Shown: piece after piece, positions 17,665 to 25,992 of the stretch
How the letters are laid out: every line of letters begins with the position of its first letter
How positions within the stretch are numbered: position 1 is the first letter of the stretch
Source of the DNA: Nocardia sp. NBC_00508
Lineage (GTDB): Bacteria > Actinomycetota > Actinomycetes > Mycobacteriales > Mycobacteriaceae
DNA length: 64,000 nucleotides
Reading direction: 5' to 3'
NCBI RefSeq assembly: GCF_036346875.1
Contig: NZ_CP107852.1
Location: 3,844,001-3,908,000, forward strand
Made by a program: the position numbers and the translations under genes
Notes under the pieces: model-generated
What the model saw: the letters and a program-made list of their open reading frames with translations, nothing else
What the model was told of the DNA's origin: nothing
Database searches by the model: none

Positions 17665-19242
17665 TCACGATAGCGCTGGTTCCGAGTCTTCGGATTGGTC
17701 ATCCGCACGGCGCGTGTGCCGGAGCAATCCGACGGCCGTCACGGTGAGCAGAGCGGCGACTGCGGCACAGCTGAGGGCAGCGGTGTTGAGGCCATTCGTG
17801 AACGCTTCGCGGGCCGAGGCGAGCAGCGCGTCGCCGAGCTGCTCGGGAAGGTCTGCGGCGGCGGCGCTGGCACCGGCGAGAGAATTTCCGGCCACGTCGT
17901 CAGCGGTGATCGGAACCCCAGCCGGACCGGTACGGGCGATATCGGTGCGGTAGATCGTGGTGCCCAGGACGCCGAGGACGGCGACGCCAACGGCTACACC
18001 GAACTCCATGCTGGCCTCCGACATCGCCGCTGCCGAGCCTGCCTTCTCCGGCGGGGCGGCCCCGATGACCAGGTCGGTGCCGAGCACCATCAGCGGGCTG
18101 GTGCCGACATAGACCAGAACGAAACCCGCTACCAGCATCGGCAGGCCCCCAGTGCTTTCGACGAAGGCGAGTGTCAGGTAGCCGATCGTCGCGATGCCCA
18201 GGGCAGCGCCGACGAGGTATCCGGGCTCGATCTTGCGGGCAATGATCGGCGTCAGGATCGACATGACGATCAATGCGAATGCCGAGGGCAACAGCCAGAG
18301 TCCGGCTCCCAGCGGAGACAGCCCCCGGACCAATTGCAGGTACTGCGTGATGAACAGATAGATTCCGCCGACCAGGCCCAGGCTGAGGAGCAAAATCAGC
18401 AGCGCCGCGCAGAACGACCGGTCGCGGAACATGCGCAAGTCCAGGAGTGGGTCGGTGAGGGCTCGTTGCCTGCGGCCGAAGATCCAGCCGAATACGCCGC
18501 CGGTCACGATCGCCGCGAGAGGCACGGCCGACGGACCGGCTTCCGAGAGCTTCTTGATGCCGTAGACAACGGGCAGGATGGCGCACAGCGACAGCACCAC
18601 GCTCGGTAGGTCGACATTGCCCGCCGCACTGTCCCGGTATTCCGGCAGCAGCGCTGGAGCGGTTATCAGCAGCAGCGCCATCACGGGCACGCCGAGCAGG
18701 AAGACCGAACCCCACCAGAACGACTCGAGCATCAAGCCACCGACTATCGGACCGGCAGCCATCCCGGCGGACATGCAGGTAGCCCACACGCCGATCGCCA
18801 TCCCGCGCTGCCTGGCGTCAGGGAACATGTTGCTGATCAGCGCCAGGGTCGAGGGCATCAGGGTGGCGCCCGCGATGCCGAGAACCGCGCGTGCGGCGAT
18901 CAGCAGGAGGGGACTGGTCGCGAACGCGGCGAGCACGGAGGCGGCGCCGAACGCCGTCGCACCCAGCATCAGCAGTTTGCGCCTGCCGATACGGTCACCG
19001 ACGGTGCCCATCGTGATCAGGAATCCGGCGATCATGAACCCGTAGATGTCGGCGATCCACAGCTGCTCGATGCCGGTGGGCCGCAGGTCCGCGGTCAGAT
19101 GCGGCACGGCCAGATAGAGCACGGTGACGTCCATGGCCAGCAGCAAAGTGGGCAGGGCGAGTACAGCGAGACCGATCCATTGGCGTGGACCGGCGGACAG
19201 GGACTGAATCCGTGCTTCGTGCAACGGCTCTCGATCGGTCAT
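17665..19242 (-). CDS. MFS multidrug exporter, 14-helix (DHA2/EmrB-QacA type)
   Basis: A 525-aa drug:proton antiporter-type protein. Motif A is GDRIGRRKLLMLG in loop 2-3. Motif C-like sequence WATCMSAGMAAGPIVGGLMLESFWW is in helix 5, and there are about 14 hydrophobic helices. The N-terminal helix WIGLAVLALPTLLLAMDVTVLYLAVPHL is close to SmvA/QacA exporters. Its promoter has a MerR-type long spacer with a dyad, and the divergent gene is a MerR regulator, so it is probably induced by its own substrate through that regulator. Confidence 0.9.
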   Translation of the reverse strand: MTDREPLHEARIQSLSAGPRQWIGLAVLALPTLLLAMDVTVLYLAVPHLTADLRPTGIEQLWIADIYGFMIAGFLITMGTVGDRIGRRKLLMLGATAFGAASVLAAFATSPLLLIAARAVLGIAGATLMPSTLALISNMFPDARQRGMAIGVWATCMSAGMAAGPIVGGLMLESFWWGSVFLLGVPVMALLLITAPALLPEYRDSAAGNVDLPSVVLSLCAILPVVYGIKKLSEAGPSAVPLAAIVTGGVFGWIFGRRQRALTDPLLDLRMFRDRSFCAALLILLLSLGLVGGIYLFITQYLQLVRGLSPLGAGLWLLPSAFALIVMSILTPIIARKIEPGYLVGAALGIATIGYLTLAFVESTGGLPMLVAGFVLVYVGTSPLMVLGTDLVIGAAPPEKAGSAAAMSEASMEFGVAVGVAVLGVLGTTIYRTDIARTGPAGVPITADDVAGNSLAGASAAAADLPEQLGDALLASAREAFTNGLNTAALSCAAVAALLTVTAVGLLRHTRRADDQSEDSEPALS

Positions 19243-19250
19243 GCCGGTTA

Positions 19251-19281
19251 CGCTAAAGTCTCACATCTATGTGAGGGTCAA
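19251..19281 (-). promoter_or_regulatory. MerR-controlled promoter of the MFS gene
   Basis: On the minus strand a -35 box TTGACC (19276-19281) and a -10 box TTTAGC or TTAGCG (19251-19257) are separated by 18 or 19 bp. A perfect dyad CTCACAT-CT-ATGTGAG (19260-19275) fills the spacer. A lengthened spacer filled by a dyad is the hallmark of MerR-activated promoters. It sits 9-40 bp upstream of the MFS start and 20 bp before the MerR start. Confidence 0.75.
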
Positions 19282-19300
19282 GTGCGCTCGGGAGGTTTCG

Positions 19301-19693
19301 ATGCGAATCGGAGTGCTGCAACGACGAACCGGGGTCAGCCAGCGGCTGCTGCGCTACTACGAGGAACAGGGCCTTCTTCAACCGAGTCGACAGGCCTCGG
19401 GTTATCGCGAGTACCGCGAATCGGATGTCGCGACCGTGCTGCACATTCGCAATCTCCTCGCCGCCGGTCTGTCCACGACCACCATCGCCGATCTGCTGCC
19501 CTGCATGGGTTCCGAGGGCGGACGGCTCATCGCCGACTGCCCGGAACTGCTGATCGACCTGTACCGCGAACGCGAACGCATCAGCTCCACCATCCGTGAG
19601 CTGCAGGCCGCCCGCGGCGCCCTCGACGTTGTCATCGCGACCGCGCCACCCGAGATCGCACGAGAAGCCGCGGACGTATACGCAGTCGGCTGA
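19301..19693 (+). CDS. MerR family regulator
   Basis: A 130-aa regulator. The winged helix-turn-helix starts immediately, MRIGVLQRRTGVSQRLLRYYEEQGLLQPSR, then GYREYRESDVATVLHIRNLLAAGLSTTTI. A helical dimerisation segment follows. There is a short C-terminus with a single Cys-Pro (DCPELLIDLY) and no metal-binding loop, so it is more likely to sense a drug or organic compound than a metal. ATG 19301 is preceded by GGGAGG. It probably activates the divergent MFS exporter by untwisting the promoter at 19251-19281. Confidence 0.88.
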   Translation: MRIGVLQRRTGVSQRLLRYYEEQGLLQPSRQASGYREYRESDVATVLHIRNLLAAGLSTTTIADLLPCMGSEGGRLIADCPELLIDLYRERERISSTIRELQAARGALDVVIATAPPEIAREAADVYAVG

Positions 19694-19909
19694 GGCCGCC
19701 GACGTTCGGTCGACGAACGACGGCGGACTTCCCCGGTGATCGGGCGCGCCGACCATCGCTCGGAGCTGCCACATCGAACTCTGGTACGCACGCTGCCCGC
19801 CGGTTGTCGGCGACATAGTTGAGATGAACTAGGCCGGGGGCAAGCAGCACGCCCTGTCTGTCGTTCACCCTGACCGGCTCATCCTATGTCGGGACTCGTC
19901 AACGAGGTG

Positions 19910-20386
19910 TCAGCCCCGTGCGGCGCCTTCGGGCCAAACGACATCGACCTGCACGCCACGTTCACGCGCGAGTTCCACCACCGTCCCCGTGCCGGCGTTC
20001 TGTCCGGTGTCGCCATCCCACACTGCGACCAGCCGATCCACCGACCCCACCACAGCATCGTTCGCAGCCTCGTACGCTTCGCGGCCTGCGTCGTCGAAGT
20101 CCATAACCCGCACCTGCGCCGCGTGGCTGATCAGGTCGTCGAAGGCCTCGGCATGGTCCGGCTTCACCTTCGCTGCGCGGTAGTTCCGTGCGGGCAGCAC
20201 CACCTCGAGCTGCCCACCTGCGTCCAGCACCGCTTGCGCGAACACCGAATCCGCCCCGCGGGCAATGCAACTCACCCCGACCAGGGTGCGCGGGTCGTGC
20301 TCGTCGAGCAGCGCGCGCACCGCTTTGTAGACCAGCGGCACTGTCGCCTCGGTGATGTTCATGTGCCCGGTGACACCGATTCGCAT
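19910..20386 (-). CDS. SLOG/Rossmann-like small protein
   Basis: A 158-aa protein with a Rossmann-like start MRIGVTGHMNI, a later VGVSCIARGADSVFAQAVLDAGGQLEVVLPA and a closing DRLVAVWDGDTGQNAGTGTVVELARERGV. This pattern (GxTGH, then GARGADxxF, then GGTxxxV) resembles SLOG-type nucleotide-binding domains, known to bind or cleave nucleotide-derived ligands. The substrate is unknown. It starts 13 bp after the stop of the XRE-TPR gene, so the two are very likely co-transcribed and may act together. A 216-bp intergenic space with nothing recognised separates it from the convergent MerR gene. Confidence 0.65.
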   Translation of the reverse strand: MRIGVTGHMNITEATVPLVYKAVRALLDEHDPRTLVGVSCIARGADSVFAQAVLDAGGQLEVVLPARNYRAAKVKPDHAEAFDDLISHAAQVRVMDFDDAGREAYEAANDAVVGSVDRLVAVWDGDTGQNAGTGTVVELARERGVQVDVVWPEGAARG

Positions 20387-20399
20387 GGTGAGTCTGCTC

Positions 20400-21776
20400 C
20401 TACGCCGTCGCGGCAACGAGGGGCCGCATCCGCTCTCGGAGGTCGGCGACCGCGTGCACTGAGGTGAATTGTCCAGTGCGGGTATACACCCTCGCCACTT
20501 TCTTGCTGACACGGTCCGATGCGGTCTGCGCGGCCACCTCTACCGCCGCATGCCCGACCCGGCACGCCTCCTCGATCTCGCCCTCGATCAGCCTCGCTTC
20601 AACCATTCCGAGATGGTCCAGCGCCGCGCTGCGCCGCCGCCCCGGCCGTCGCATCGTGATTGCGCGGCCTATGTAGTCGGCGGCTTCGCCAGCGGTCGCG
20701 CGGTCGCCGTCGCGGCGCGCGATGTCCAGCAGCCGCCCGCCGATCGTGCCCGTAAGTTCCGCGTCGTCGAAGTACTGGATCCAATACGGGTCCGCTTTGG
20801 GATCCGACCCCGCGAACGCGGCGTACGCCTTGTCGCAGGTGTGGCGGAACGCTGTCGGCCGGTCGAGCTGCCCATAGGCCCACGCCTCCCGCGTGTACAG
20901 CATCGCCTCGGTGGTGGGGGTTAGGTGTCCGGCGGCGTAGTCCTGGGCCAGCCGCACCAGCTCGAGTGCGTCGCGGGGCTGCTTCAGCGACAGCAGCTGG
21001 CGCGCCATTCCGGCGAGCACCACTGCGGCGAACGCACGGTCGTTGGCTTCTCCGGCGGCGCGCACTGCCAACGCGTAATACCGCTGAGCCAAGTGCTGAT
21101 GCCCAGAATCCCAGGACATCATCGCCGCTGTCTCGGCCAGCTGCGCCATCGTGCTTGCGAGCTGCCACCGAATCTCCGGCGGGTGCGCCTCGCTCAACAG
21201 CTCGTTCACCTCGGCCAGCTGTCCTACCACCGCCTTACGGCGCAGCCCCCCGCCGTGCTGGTCATCCCACGCCCGGAACACTCTGGCCGCGTTGCGCAGC
21301 TCCTCGACCTCTTGCAGCCCGATGCCGAGGCGTGCCCGCCCTGGCACCATCAGGGTCGCGGGTGTGCTACGCAGCCACCGCTCCAACGGTTCGAGCAGCG
21401 GCGCACCGGCCACCACACCGAGTAGCGCACGGCTGATCTTGCGGCGATCGATCATCAGGTCCTCCCGGGTCAGATCGGCAGCGACGGCCGTCGTAGCGGC
21501 CGTCCACGAATCGGGAGGCCACTGCGCACCCACCGTATCTACCCCGTTGCTCGGGGTGACGGCCTCGGCGAACCGTTCGCGCTGCACTGCGGTCGCCCGA
21601 TCGACCAACGTTTCCATGATCTCAACGGACCTCTGATTGAGCACGGTGTCCCCGCGTGCGCTCCACATCTTCACCGTGGAAAGCCCTATACCCGTTTTCT
21701 CCGCGAACCGTCGCTGCGTGAGGCCCAGAGCATCGCGCAGAGCTGTTGCGTGCGCGCCGGTCCATGCAACCTGCAT
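20400..21776 (-). CDS. XRE-type HTH regulator with TPR-like helical domain
   Basis: A 458-aa protein. The N-terminus is an HTH: ALRDALGLTQRRFAEKTGIGLSTVKMWSARG (about residues 10-40). The rest is helical, with repeated patterns like those of TPR proteins (YYALAVRAAGEANDRAFAAVVLAGMARQLLSLKQPRDALELVRLAQDYAAG, and earlier AQLAETAAMMSWDSGHQHLAQ). HTH-plus-TPR regulators of the RRNPP type in Firmicutes bind short exported peptides; actinobacterial ones are less understood. ATG 21776 is preferred over the in-frame TTG at 21782. It is divergent from a run of small genes, one encoding a 42-aa peptide with a signal sequence, across a region with GTAGACC direct repeats. Confidence 0.85.
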   Translation of the reverse strand: MQVAWTGAHATALRDALGLTQRRFAEKTGIGLSTVKMWSARGDTVLNQRSVEIMETLVDRATAVQRERFAEAVTPSNGVDTVGAQWPPDSWTAATTAVAADLTREDLMIDRRKISRALLGVVAGAPLLEPLERWLRSTPATLMVPGRARLGIGLQEVEELRNAARVFRAWDDQHGGGLRRKAVVGQLAEVNELLSEAHPPEIRWQLASTMAQLAETAAMMSWDSGHQHLAQRYYALAVRAAGEANDRAFAAVVLAGMARQLLSLKQPRDALELVRLAQDYAAGHLTPTTEAMLYTREAWAYGQLDRPTAFRHTCDKAYAAFAGSDPKADPYWIQYFDDAELTGTIGGRLLDIARRDGDRATAGEAADYIGRAITMRRPGRRRSAALDHLGMVEARLIEGEIEEACRVGHAAVEVAAQTASDRVSKKVARVYTRTGQFTSVHAVADLRERMRPLVAATA

Positions 21777-21816
21777 ACCCAACTGTGAGCCCCCTGACCT
21801 CGCAAATTATCCCGAA

Positions 21817-21855
21817 GTAGACCGGAGTAGACCGCGAATTGGACCAGGGTAGACC
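21817..21855. promoter_or_regulatory. Three GTAGACC direct repeats
   Basis: GTAGACC occurs at 21817-21823, 21827-21833 and 21849-21855, spaced 10 and 22 bp, i.e. about one and two helical turns, so all lie on the same DNA face. They are 41-79 bp upstream of the XRE start. This is a likely binding array for the XRE regulator or another factor. No other gene is supported in 21777-22031. Confidence 0.55.
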
Positions 21856-22031
21856 CCAATGTCCTTCCAGCAGTGGCGATTGCGCGCGATGGTTCGAGAG
21901 CACACCGGCGCCGGGCCGCAGGCGATTCCTCACCTCGACTCGGATACGTGAACCGGCCGCCAGGAGGTCGAAACGGATTCGGGCCCGATCCGGCGCCGGT
22001 GTGCCCTCAAACGTCTGCCAGGGGAGTTGCC

Positions 22032-22211
22032 ATGCAAATTTCGCAAGACATTCAGGTCTGGTGGGCCGCGCAGTACCGCGATTGCGGGGCCGAGCCCACT
22101 GATCTCGATCTGGACCGTGCCCGATTCATCCTCGCCGATCATGCCGCCCACGGCGGCCGATGCCTGCAATACCTCGCGGCGATGGCCTACTCCTTCGGAT
22201 CCCAGGAATAA
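22032..22211 (+). CDS. Small protein, 59 aa, function unknown
   Basis: It begins MQISQDIQVWWAAQYRDCGAEPTDLDLDRARFILADH and has no signal peptide or membrane helix. The composition is coding-like. ATG 22032 follows GGGGAGTTGCC, a ribosome-site-like sequence. It is the first gene of a compact same-strand run (11-bp gap to the next gene) divergent from the XRE-TPR regulator. I recognise no family. Confidence 0.6.
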   Translation: MQISQDIQVWWAAQYRDCGAEPTDLDLDRARFILADHAAHGGRCLQYLAAMAYSFGSQE

Positions 22212-22222
22212 CGGATCCGATC

Positions 22223-22717
22223 ATGGACGCGGCCAATCAATCTCGGCACAGCGGAGCGCATGCCGAACGTAGAACGAGGCTTCAGGGGATACCTGACTGG
22301 CACCAGCTCTGTGCCGCATTCCGCGGTGCGGTCGGCCACAGCCCGGGCGACCACCTGATCACCCGATGGGCGCAAAACCTCGCGCACCTGCACCGCACCC
22401 GCCACATCAACCCAGGACGAGCCACCGAAATCGATAACCGCCGAGCCGATCTCGTGACGTTGATCAACAGCTGGGTCAGCATTCACATCCAGTCGACCAG
22501 CAGCAGCGTCGAACACGTCGGCCGAACTGCGGACGCTCTCGCCGCAGCCTACGTCGCCGCCGAACTGCTGCTCCTCGCACGCATCGAAGTGCCCGAAGAA
22601 ACGATGCATGCCGCGTGGTCGAGGGTGGGCTACCTCGCTACGCGGTGGGCAGACCTCGTCGCGGAGGTGATCGATGGACAGCCAAGTGCACCCCACCGGA
22701 CACCGGGCCACCGATGA
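22223..22717 (+). CDS. DUF4254 domain protein
   Basis: A 164-aa soluble protein with the pattern PDWHQLCAAFRGAVGHSPGDHLITRWAQNLAHLHRTRH...EIDNRRADLVTLINSWVS, then a second helical half (TADALAAAYVAAELLLLA). This matches my memory of the DUF4254 family, found mainly in actinobacteria; its function is unknown. ATG 22223 lies 11 bp after the previous stop. Its stop overlaps the next start (ATGA), which implies translational coupling. Confidence 0.65.
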   Translation: MDAANQSRHSGAHAERRTRLQGIPDWHQLCAAFRGAVGHSPGDHLITRWAQNLAHLHRTRHINPGRATEIDNRRADLVTLINSWVSIHIQSTSSSVEHVGRTADALAAAYVAAELLLLARIEVPEETMHAAWSRVGYLATRWADLVAEVIDGQPSAPHRTPGHR

Positions 22718-23049
22718 TCGTCCTCGCTGCGGTGCTGGGGGCCATCGTCGCTGTCGTCTTCCTCATCGCCTGGCTGTTGACCGGTGTACCGGCGACCGGG
22801 CCGCGCGTGAGCGAGATCGACGAGCGGCTCAGCCATGAGGCCCCGATACGACCGCTGACGGTCGAGCAGGCCAACCAGCAGTGGCCGCGACATCTGGGAT
22901 GCCGACTCGGCTACTGCTCGCGCAAGCAGGCGATCTTGCACACGCTCCGCGCGGCGGGCGCCACGCCGGACATCGACGCAACACCGGACTCATGCTTGGA
23001 ACCGACCCGGCGAGGTGGTCGGCACGCCCACCGAAGAAGGAAACCGTGA
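22714..23049 (+). CDS. Small single-span membrane protein
   Basis: A 111-aa protein. One N-terminal transmembrane helix (MIVLAAVLGAIVAVVFLIAWLL) is followed by a short soluble domain with a Cys pair, GCRLGYCSRKQAILHTLRAAGA, and an Arg/His-rich C-terminus. ATG 22714 overlaps the DUF4254 stop by 4 bp, and its stop overlaps the next ATG by one base. It is therefore the third gene of a coupled unit. The family is not recognised. Confidence 0.65.
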   Translation: MIVLAAVLGAIVAVVFLIAWLLTGVPATGPRVSEIDERLSHEAPIRPLTVEQANQQWPRHLGCRLGYCSRKQAILHTLRAAGATPDIDATPDSCLEPTRRGGRHAHRRRKP

Positions 23050-23177
23050 TGTTTGCCAATGCCTGTCGCGCTCAGCTCGCGGTTTGCGCAATCGCGGTCA
23101 CCGCAGCACTGCTCGGCGGCGGAATGGGGGTCGCCGACGCGGCGCCGGTTTCTCCTGAGACTAAAAATAGTCCCTGA
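23049..23177 (+). CDS. Exported micropeptide precursor, 42 aa
   Basis: A tiny gene coupled to the previous one (TGATG overlap). The peptide is almost all signal sequence: a positively charged start MFANACR, hydrophobic AVCAIAVTAALLGGGMGV, then an ADA-type cleavage site with APVSPETKNSP after it. Cleavage would release only about 11-12 residues. It may be a peptide signal, or it may be what remains of a longer secreted protein. The next 283 bp (23178-23460) hold no supported gene. Confidence 0.5.
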   Translation: MFANACRAQLAVCAIAVTAALLGGGMGVADAAPVSPETKNSP

Positions 23178-23460
23178 CCCGGCCTTTCTCTGGCTGAGAG
23201 TGTGGGATTGCCGTGAGCAAATGTCCTGCTTGACGCAGGCGCCGACTCTACTGTTGACTGCCGTTGTCTCCCAACAGGTTTGTCTCGTGTTGCTGGTCGC
23301 CCGTGCCGCGTTCGGCGACCCACATCCCACCATGCCGAGGTTCGCTTGATCGAGTAGTCCTTCGCGCAAAAGGCTGATCTGAAATGCGGCGTGCTGGACG
23401 ACTCTGCTGGGAGCGAGGAAATTGTCGACTTCGGCCGGGTGGCCGGGGAGAGGGAAGATC

Positions 23461-23796
23461 ATGGGATTCTCGAGTGGGCTCAGGAAAGCTGTCTTTGCGG
23501 GCGCGGCGACGCTTGCGTTGGTTGCGTTGATGCCCGGCAGTGCGCAAGCGGCAATCGGCAGGTTCTCGTATGTCACCGCAGCCGGACAGCTCCTCCACGT
23601 GGACCGCCCGGCGAGCGGCACCTGTCTGCAGCTTCAGGATGGCGCGGTGAGGTTCGAGAACGGCACCTCCGACACGGCCTTCCTGTTCAGCGATTCCTCG
23701 TGCAGTGGAGGATATGAAGTCGAGCAAGTCGATCTCATTTGGAAGGCCCCGGCAGGCGTGCAGGCACTTTCCGTGCGCTTCGAAAAAACCGCATAG
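23461..23796 (+). CDS. Small secreted protein, function unknown
   Basis: A 111-aa protein. A signal peptide (MGFSSGLRKAVFAGAATLALVALMPGSAQAA) precedes a mature domain of about 80 residues with two cysteines (SGTCLQL and DSSCSGGY) that could form a disulfide. ATG 23461 follows GGGAAGATC, and the preceding frame lacks a signal sequence. A beta-rich small extracytoplasmic domain is likely. No family is recognised. The region 23797-24061 between this gene and the next terminator contains no gene I can support. Confidence 0.7.
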   Translation: MGFSSGLRKAVFAGAATLALVALMPGSAQAAIGRFSYVTAAGQLLHVDRPASGTCLQLQDGAVRFENGTSDTAFLFSDSSCSGGYEVEQVDLIWKAPAGVQALSVRFEKTA

Positions 23797-24061
23797 CGGG
23801 CGCAGATGCCGAGCGGGGTCACGCGGGCAGTGGCGATCACAATCCCGTCCGGGTCGGCTGGAGCAGCTTCCAGGTGCAGGATGTTCCCGTCTCGGTGCGC
23901 GATCCGGCCCCGGCTGGTGCGCCGGCCCGAGCGAACCGGCCGCAGGGAGCGGGCTCTCAGGTGGAGCCTGGACTGGAACTGGTCGGGTTCCAGCACTGGC
24001 CCGACCGTGTCGTAGAGCATCGACCGCGAGCGATCCGCCAGCTCGCGTGACAACGAACAAC

Positions 24062-24103
24062 GGCAGGTCAGGACATCGTAAAATGTGTCCTGACCTGCCT
24101 TTT
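24062..24103. terminator. Strong hairpin terminator after MFS gene
   Basis: A perfect 14-bp stem GGCAGGTCAGGACA/TGTCCTGACCTGCC has a 10-base loop (24062-24099), with TTTT on the plus strand and GTTGTTCGTT on the minus strand. It closes the MFS gene (minus strand) directly after its stop and can also serve the plus strand. The stem shares its core with the tRNA-Ser terminator at 29617-29657. Confidence 0.85.
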
Positions 24104-25671
24104 CAGGCGGAGCCCTCTTGGCCTGACAACGCCGACCCTCTGCTCGGTCGCCCCGTATCAAGCGCGGTGAACGCCGCCGCGGTCAGGATCAATACCGCCG
24201 AAACCAGCAATGCCACATCGAGTCCGTGGTGGAATGCCGTCTTTCCGGTATTGAGCACCTCGGATACCTTCGACAAATATTGAAGGTACGGGGTGATGTC
24301 TACGCCCTCGGGTATGCGGCCGCGTTCGACGGCGTCGATGGCGCTGGGCTGCAGCGCCGTCGGCAAACCCAGTTCATTCATCCGCGCCTTCAGATCCGAG
24401 GTGAGGAACGAATTCACCAGTGCCCCGAGCACAGCGACACCGAACGCCGAACCGACCTGGCGCATCGTGTTGGTCACCCCGGCGGCCATGCCCGAGTGCT
24501 CCGCCGGCACCCCGGACAGCACGGCCGACGTCAACGGCACTACAGCGATCCCGAATCCGAACCCCGCCACCGCCATCGCACCTGCTAGAGGAAGGTCGTG
24601 CAGTGGGCCGGCGAGAGCATGGCGGGTCAACAGGATCCCGCCGGCGCCGATCGCGCAACCGATGATCATGGGAGTGCGCGCACCACGACGCGCCACCCAG
24701 AAGCCCGCGGCCAGCGATCCGATGATGATCGCTGCGGCCATCGGTGCGAAGACCGTGGCCGTGCGTGCACCCGAATACGACTGCATCACTTGCAGATACA
24801 GTGCGGTGAAGAAGAAGATCGAGAAGACGCCGAAGTAGACGGCGAAGGCGACTACCAGCGCACTGCGCACCGCAGGCAGGCGCAGATATCGAAAGTCGAG
24901 CATCGGAGCGCGGGCCCGTGCTTCGACGGCGACGAAACCGACGAACGCGATACCGCCGAGCACGAACAACGCGATCACCGAAGGCGCGGTGTAGCCCCGA
25001 TCCGCGCCGGTGGTCGCGGCGTAGATCACCGCCCCGAGAAAGGCTGCGCCGAGCAGGAATCCGGCCCAGTCGACGGGCCCCGGGCGTGGGTCGGCGCTTT
25101 CCGGGACGGACCACAGCGCGGCAGCGAGCGCCACCGCCCCGATCACCAGGTTGAACCAGAAGATCGAGCGCCACCCATACGCGTGGACCAGCACTCCGCC
25201 CAGTACCGGTCCGGCAGCCAGCGCCAGTCCGGACACCGCCGCCCACACGCCGAGCGCCCTGGCGCGAGCCCGTTCATCCGGGAAGATGTGTCGCAATACC
25301 GACAGGGTGCCCGGTTCCGAGGCGGCTGCTCCCAAGCCCATGATCGCGCGACCGGCGATGAGCACCGGCACACTGGCCGCGAGCGCCGCAATCACCGATC
25401 CGGCACAGAAGATGACCAATCCAACGATCATGACCCGCTTGCGACCCCAGCGGTCACCGAGTGATCCGCCCGCCAGCATGAGGCCGGCGAAGACCAGGGT
25501 GTAGGCGTTGACCACCCACTGCAGCAACGTCACGTCGGCACTCAGTTCGTGCCGGATATCGCCGAGCGCGACACTGACGACCGTGGTGTCGAGGAAGGTT
25601 ACGAACACTACGGCAGTGACCGCCGCCAGTGCGATGCCCGGTCGCGTTGATGTGCGCGGTGCGTTGTCCAT
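24103..25671 (-). CDS. MFS exporter, 14-helix DHA2 type
   Basis: About 522 aa from ATG 25671; GTG 25686 is an alternative. Helix 1 is IALAAVTAVVFVTFLDTTVVSVALGDI. Motif A is GDRWGRKRVMIVG and motif C-like sequence is WAAVSGLALAAGPVLGGVLVHAYGW. About 14 helices end near ALDTGRPSRG. It is a proton-coupled drug or metabolite exporter of the EmrB group, distinct from the one at 17665. No regulator gene is directly adjacent. Confidence 0.9.
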   Translation of the reverse strand: MDNAPRTSTRPGIALAAVTAVVFVTFLDTTVVSVALGDIRHELSADVTLLQWVVNAYTLVFAGLMLAGGSLGDRWGRKRVMIVGLVIFCAGSVIAALAASVPVLIAGRAIMGLGAAASEPGTLSVLRHIFPDERARARALGVWAAVSGLALAAGPVLGGVLVHAYGWRSIFWFNLVIGAVALAAALWSVPESADPRPGPVDWAGFLLGAAFLGAVIYAATTGADRGYTAPSVIALFVLGGIAFVGFVAVEARARAPMLDFRYLRLPAVRSALVVAFAVYFGVFSIFFFTALYLQVMQSYSGARTATVFAPMAAAIIIGSLAAGFWVARRGARTPMIIGCAIGAGGILLTRHALAGPLHDLPLAGAMAVAGFGFGIAVVPLTSAVLSGVPAEHSGMAAGVTNTMRQVGSAFGVAVLGALVNSFLTSDLKARMNELGLPTALQPSAIDAVERGRIPEGVDITPYLQYLSKVSEVLNTGKTAFHHGLDVALLVSAVLILTAAAFTALDTGRPSRGSALSGQEGSA

Positions 25672-25692
25672 CGTCCCCACCGGCACAGGCTA

Positions 25693-25992
25693 GTGGCCGC
25701 GGGCATACTTCGGCACGGCAAAGGTCGCGACTCGCTCCTGCGAAACCTGGCGAAGGACGACATCTCACCCGATGGGCGCGGTATGCCCGTTCCCGAATTG
25801 AAGCAGGCCATGAGCTCCTATCTCAGGCCAGAAGACGACCTGAAGGTCGAGTCGGAGGTCTTGCTGGAGCGCGATTGGCTCAGCCTCGATGGCGAGGGAC
25901 GGTTGTGCGTCGCCATCGCGCCGACGCCGACTCCTATCGGCCTCGTCACCGCAGCAGCCAGACATCGCCTCGAGTGTTCTCAGGCAGAGTGA
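25693..25992 (+). pseudogene. Possible remnant or small gene of unknown function
   Basis: The in-frame stretch DDISPDGRGMPVPELKQAMSSYLRPEDDLKVESEVLLERDWLSLDGEGRLCVAIAPTPTP has high-GC third positions and a protein-like composition, which is why I list it. It has no good ribosome site, no recognisable family, and its 3' end overlaps the AlkZ-like gene on the other strand by 47 bp. It may be a fragment of a decayed gene, or not a gene. Confidence 0.3.

Noticed and set aside
23806..24161. Frames on both strands between the small secreted protein and the MFS terminator
   Set aside because: They disagree between strands, carry no family pattern and lack a start signal.
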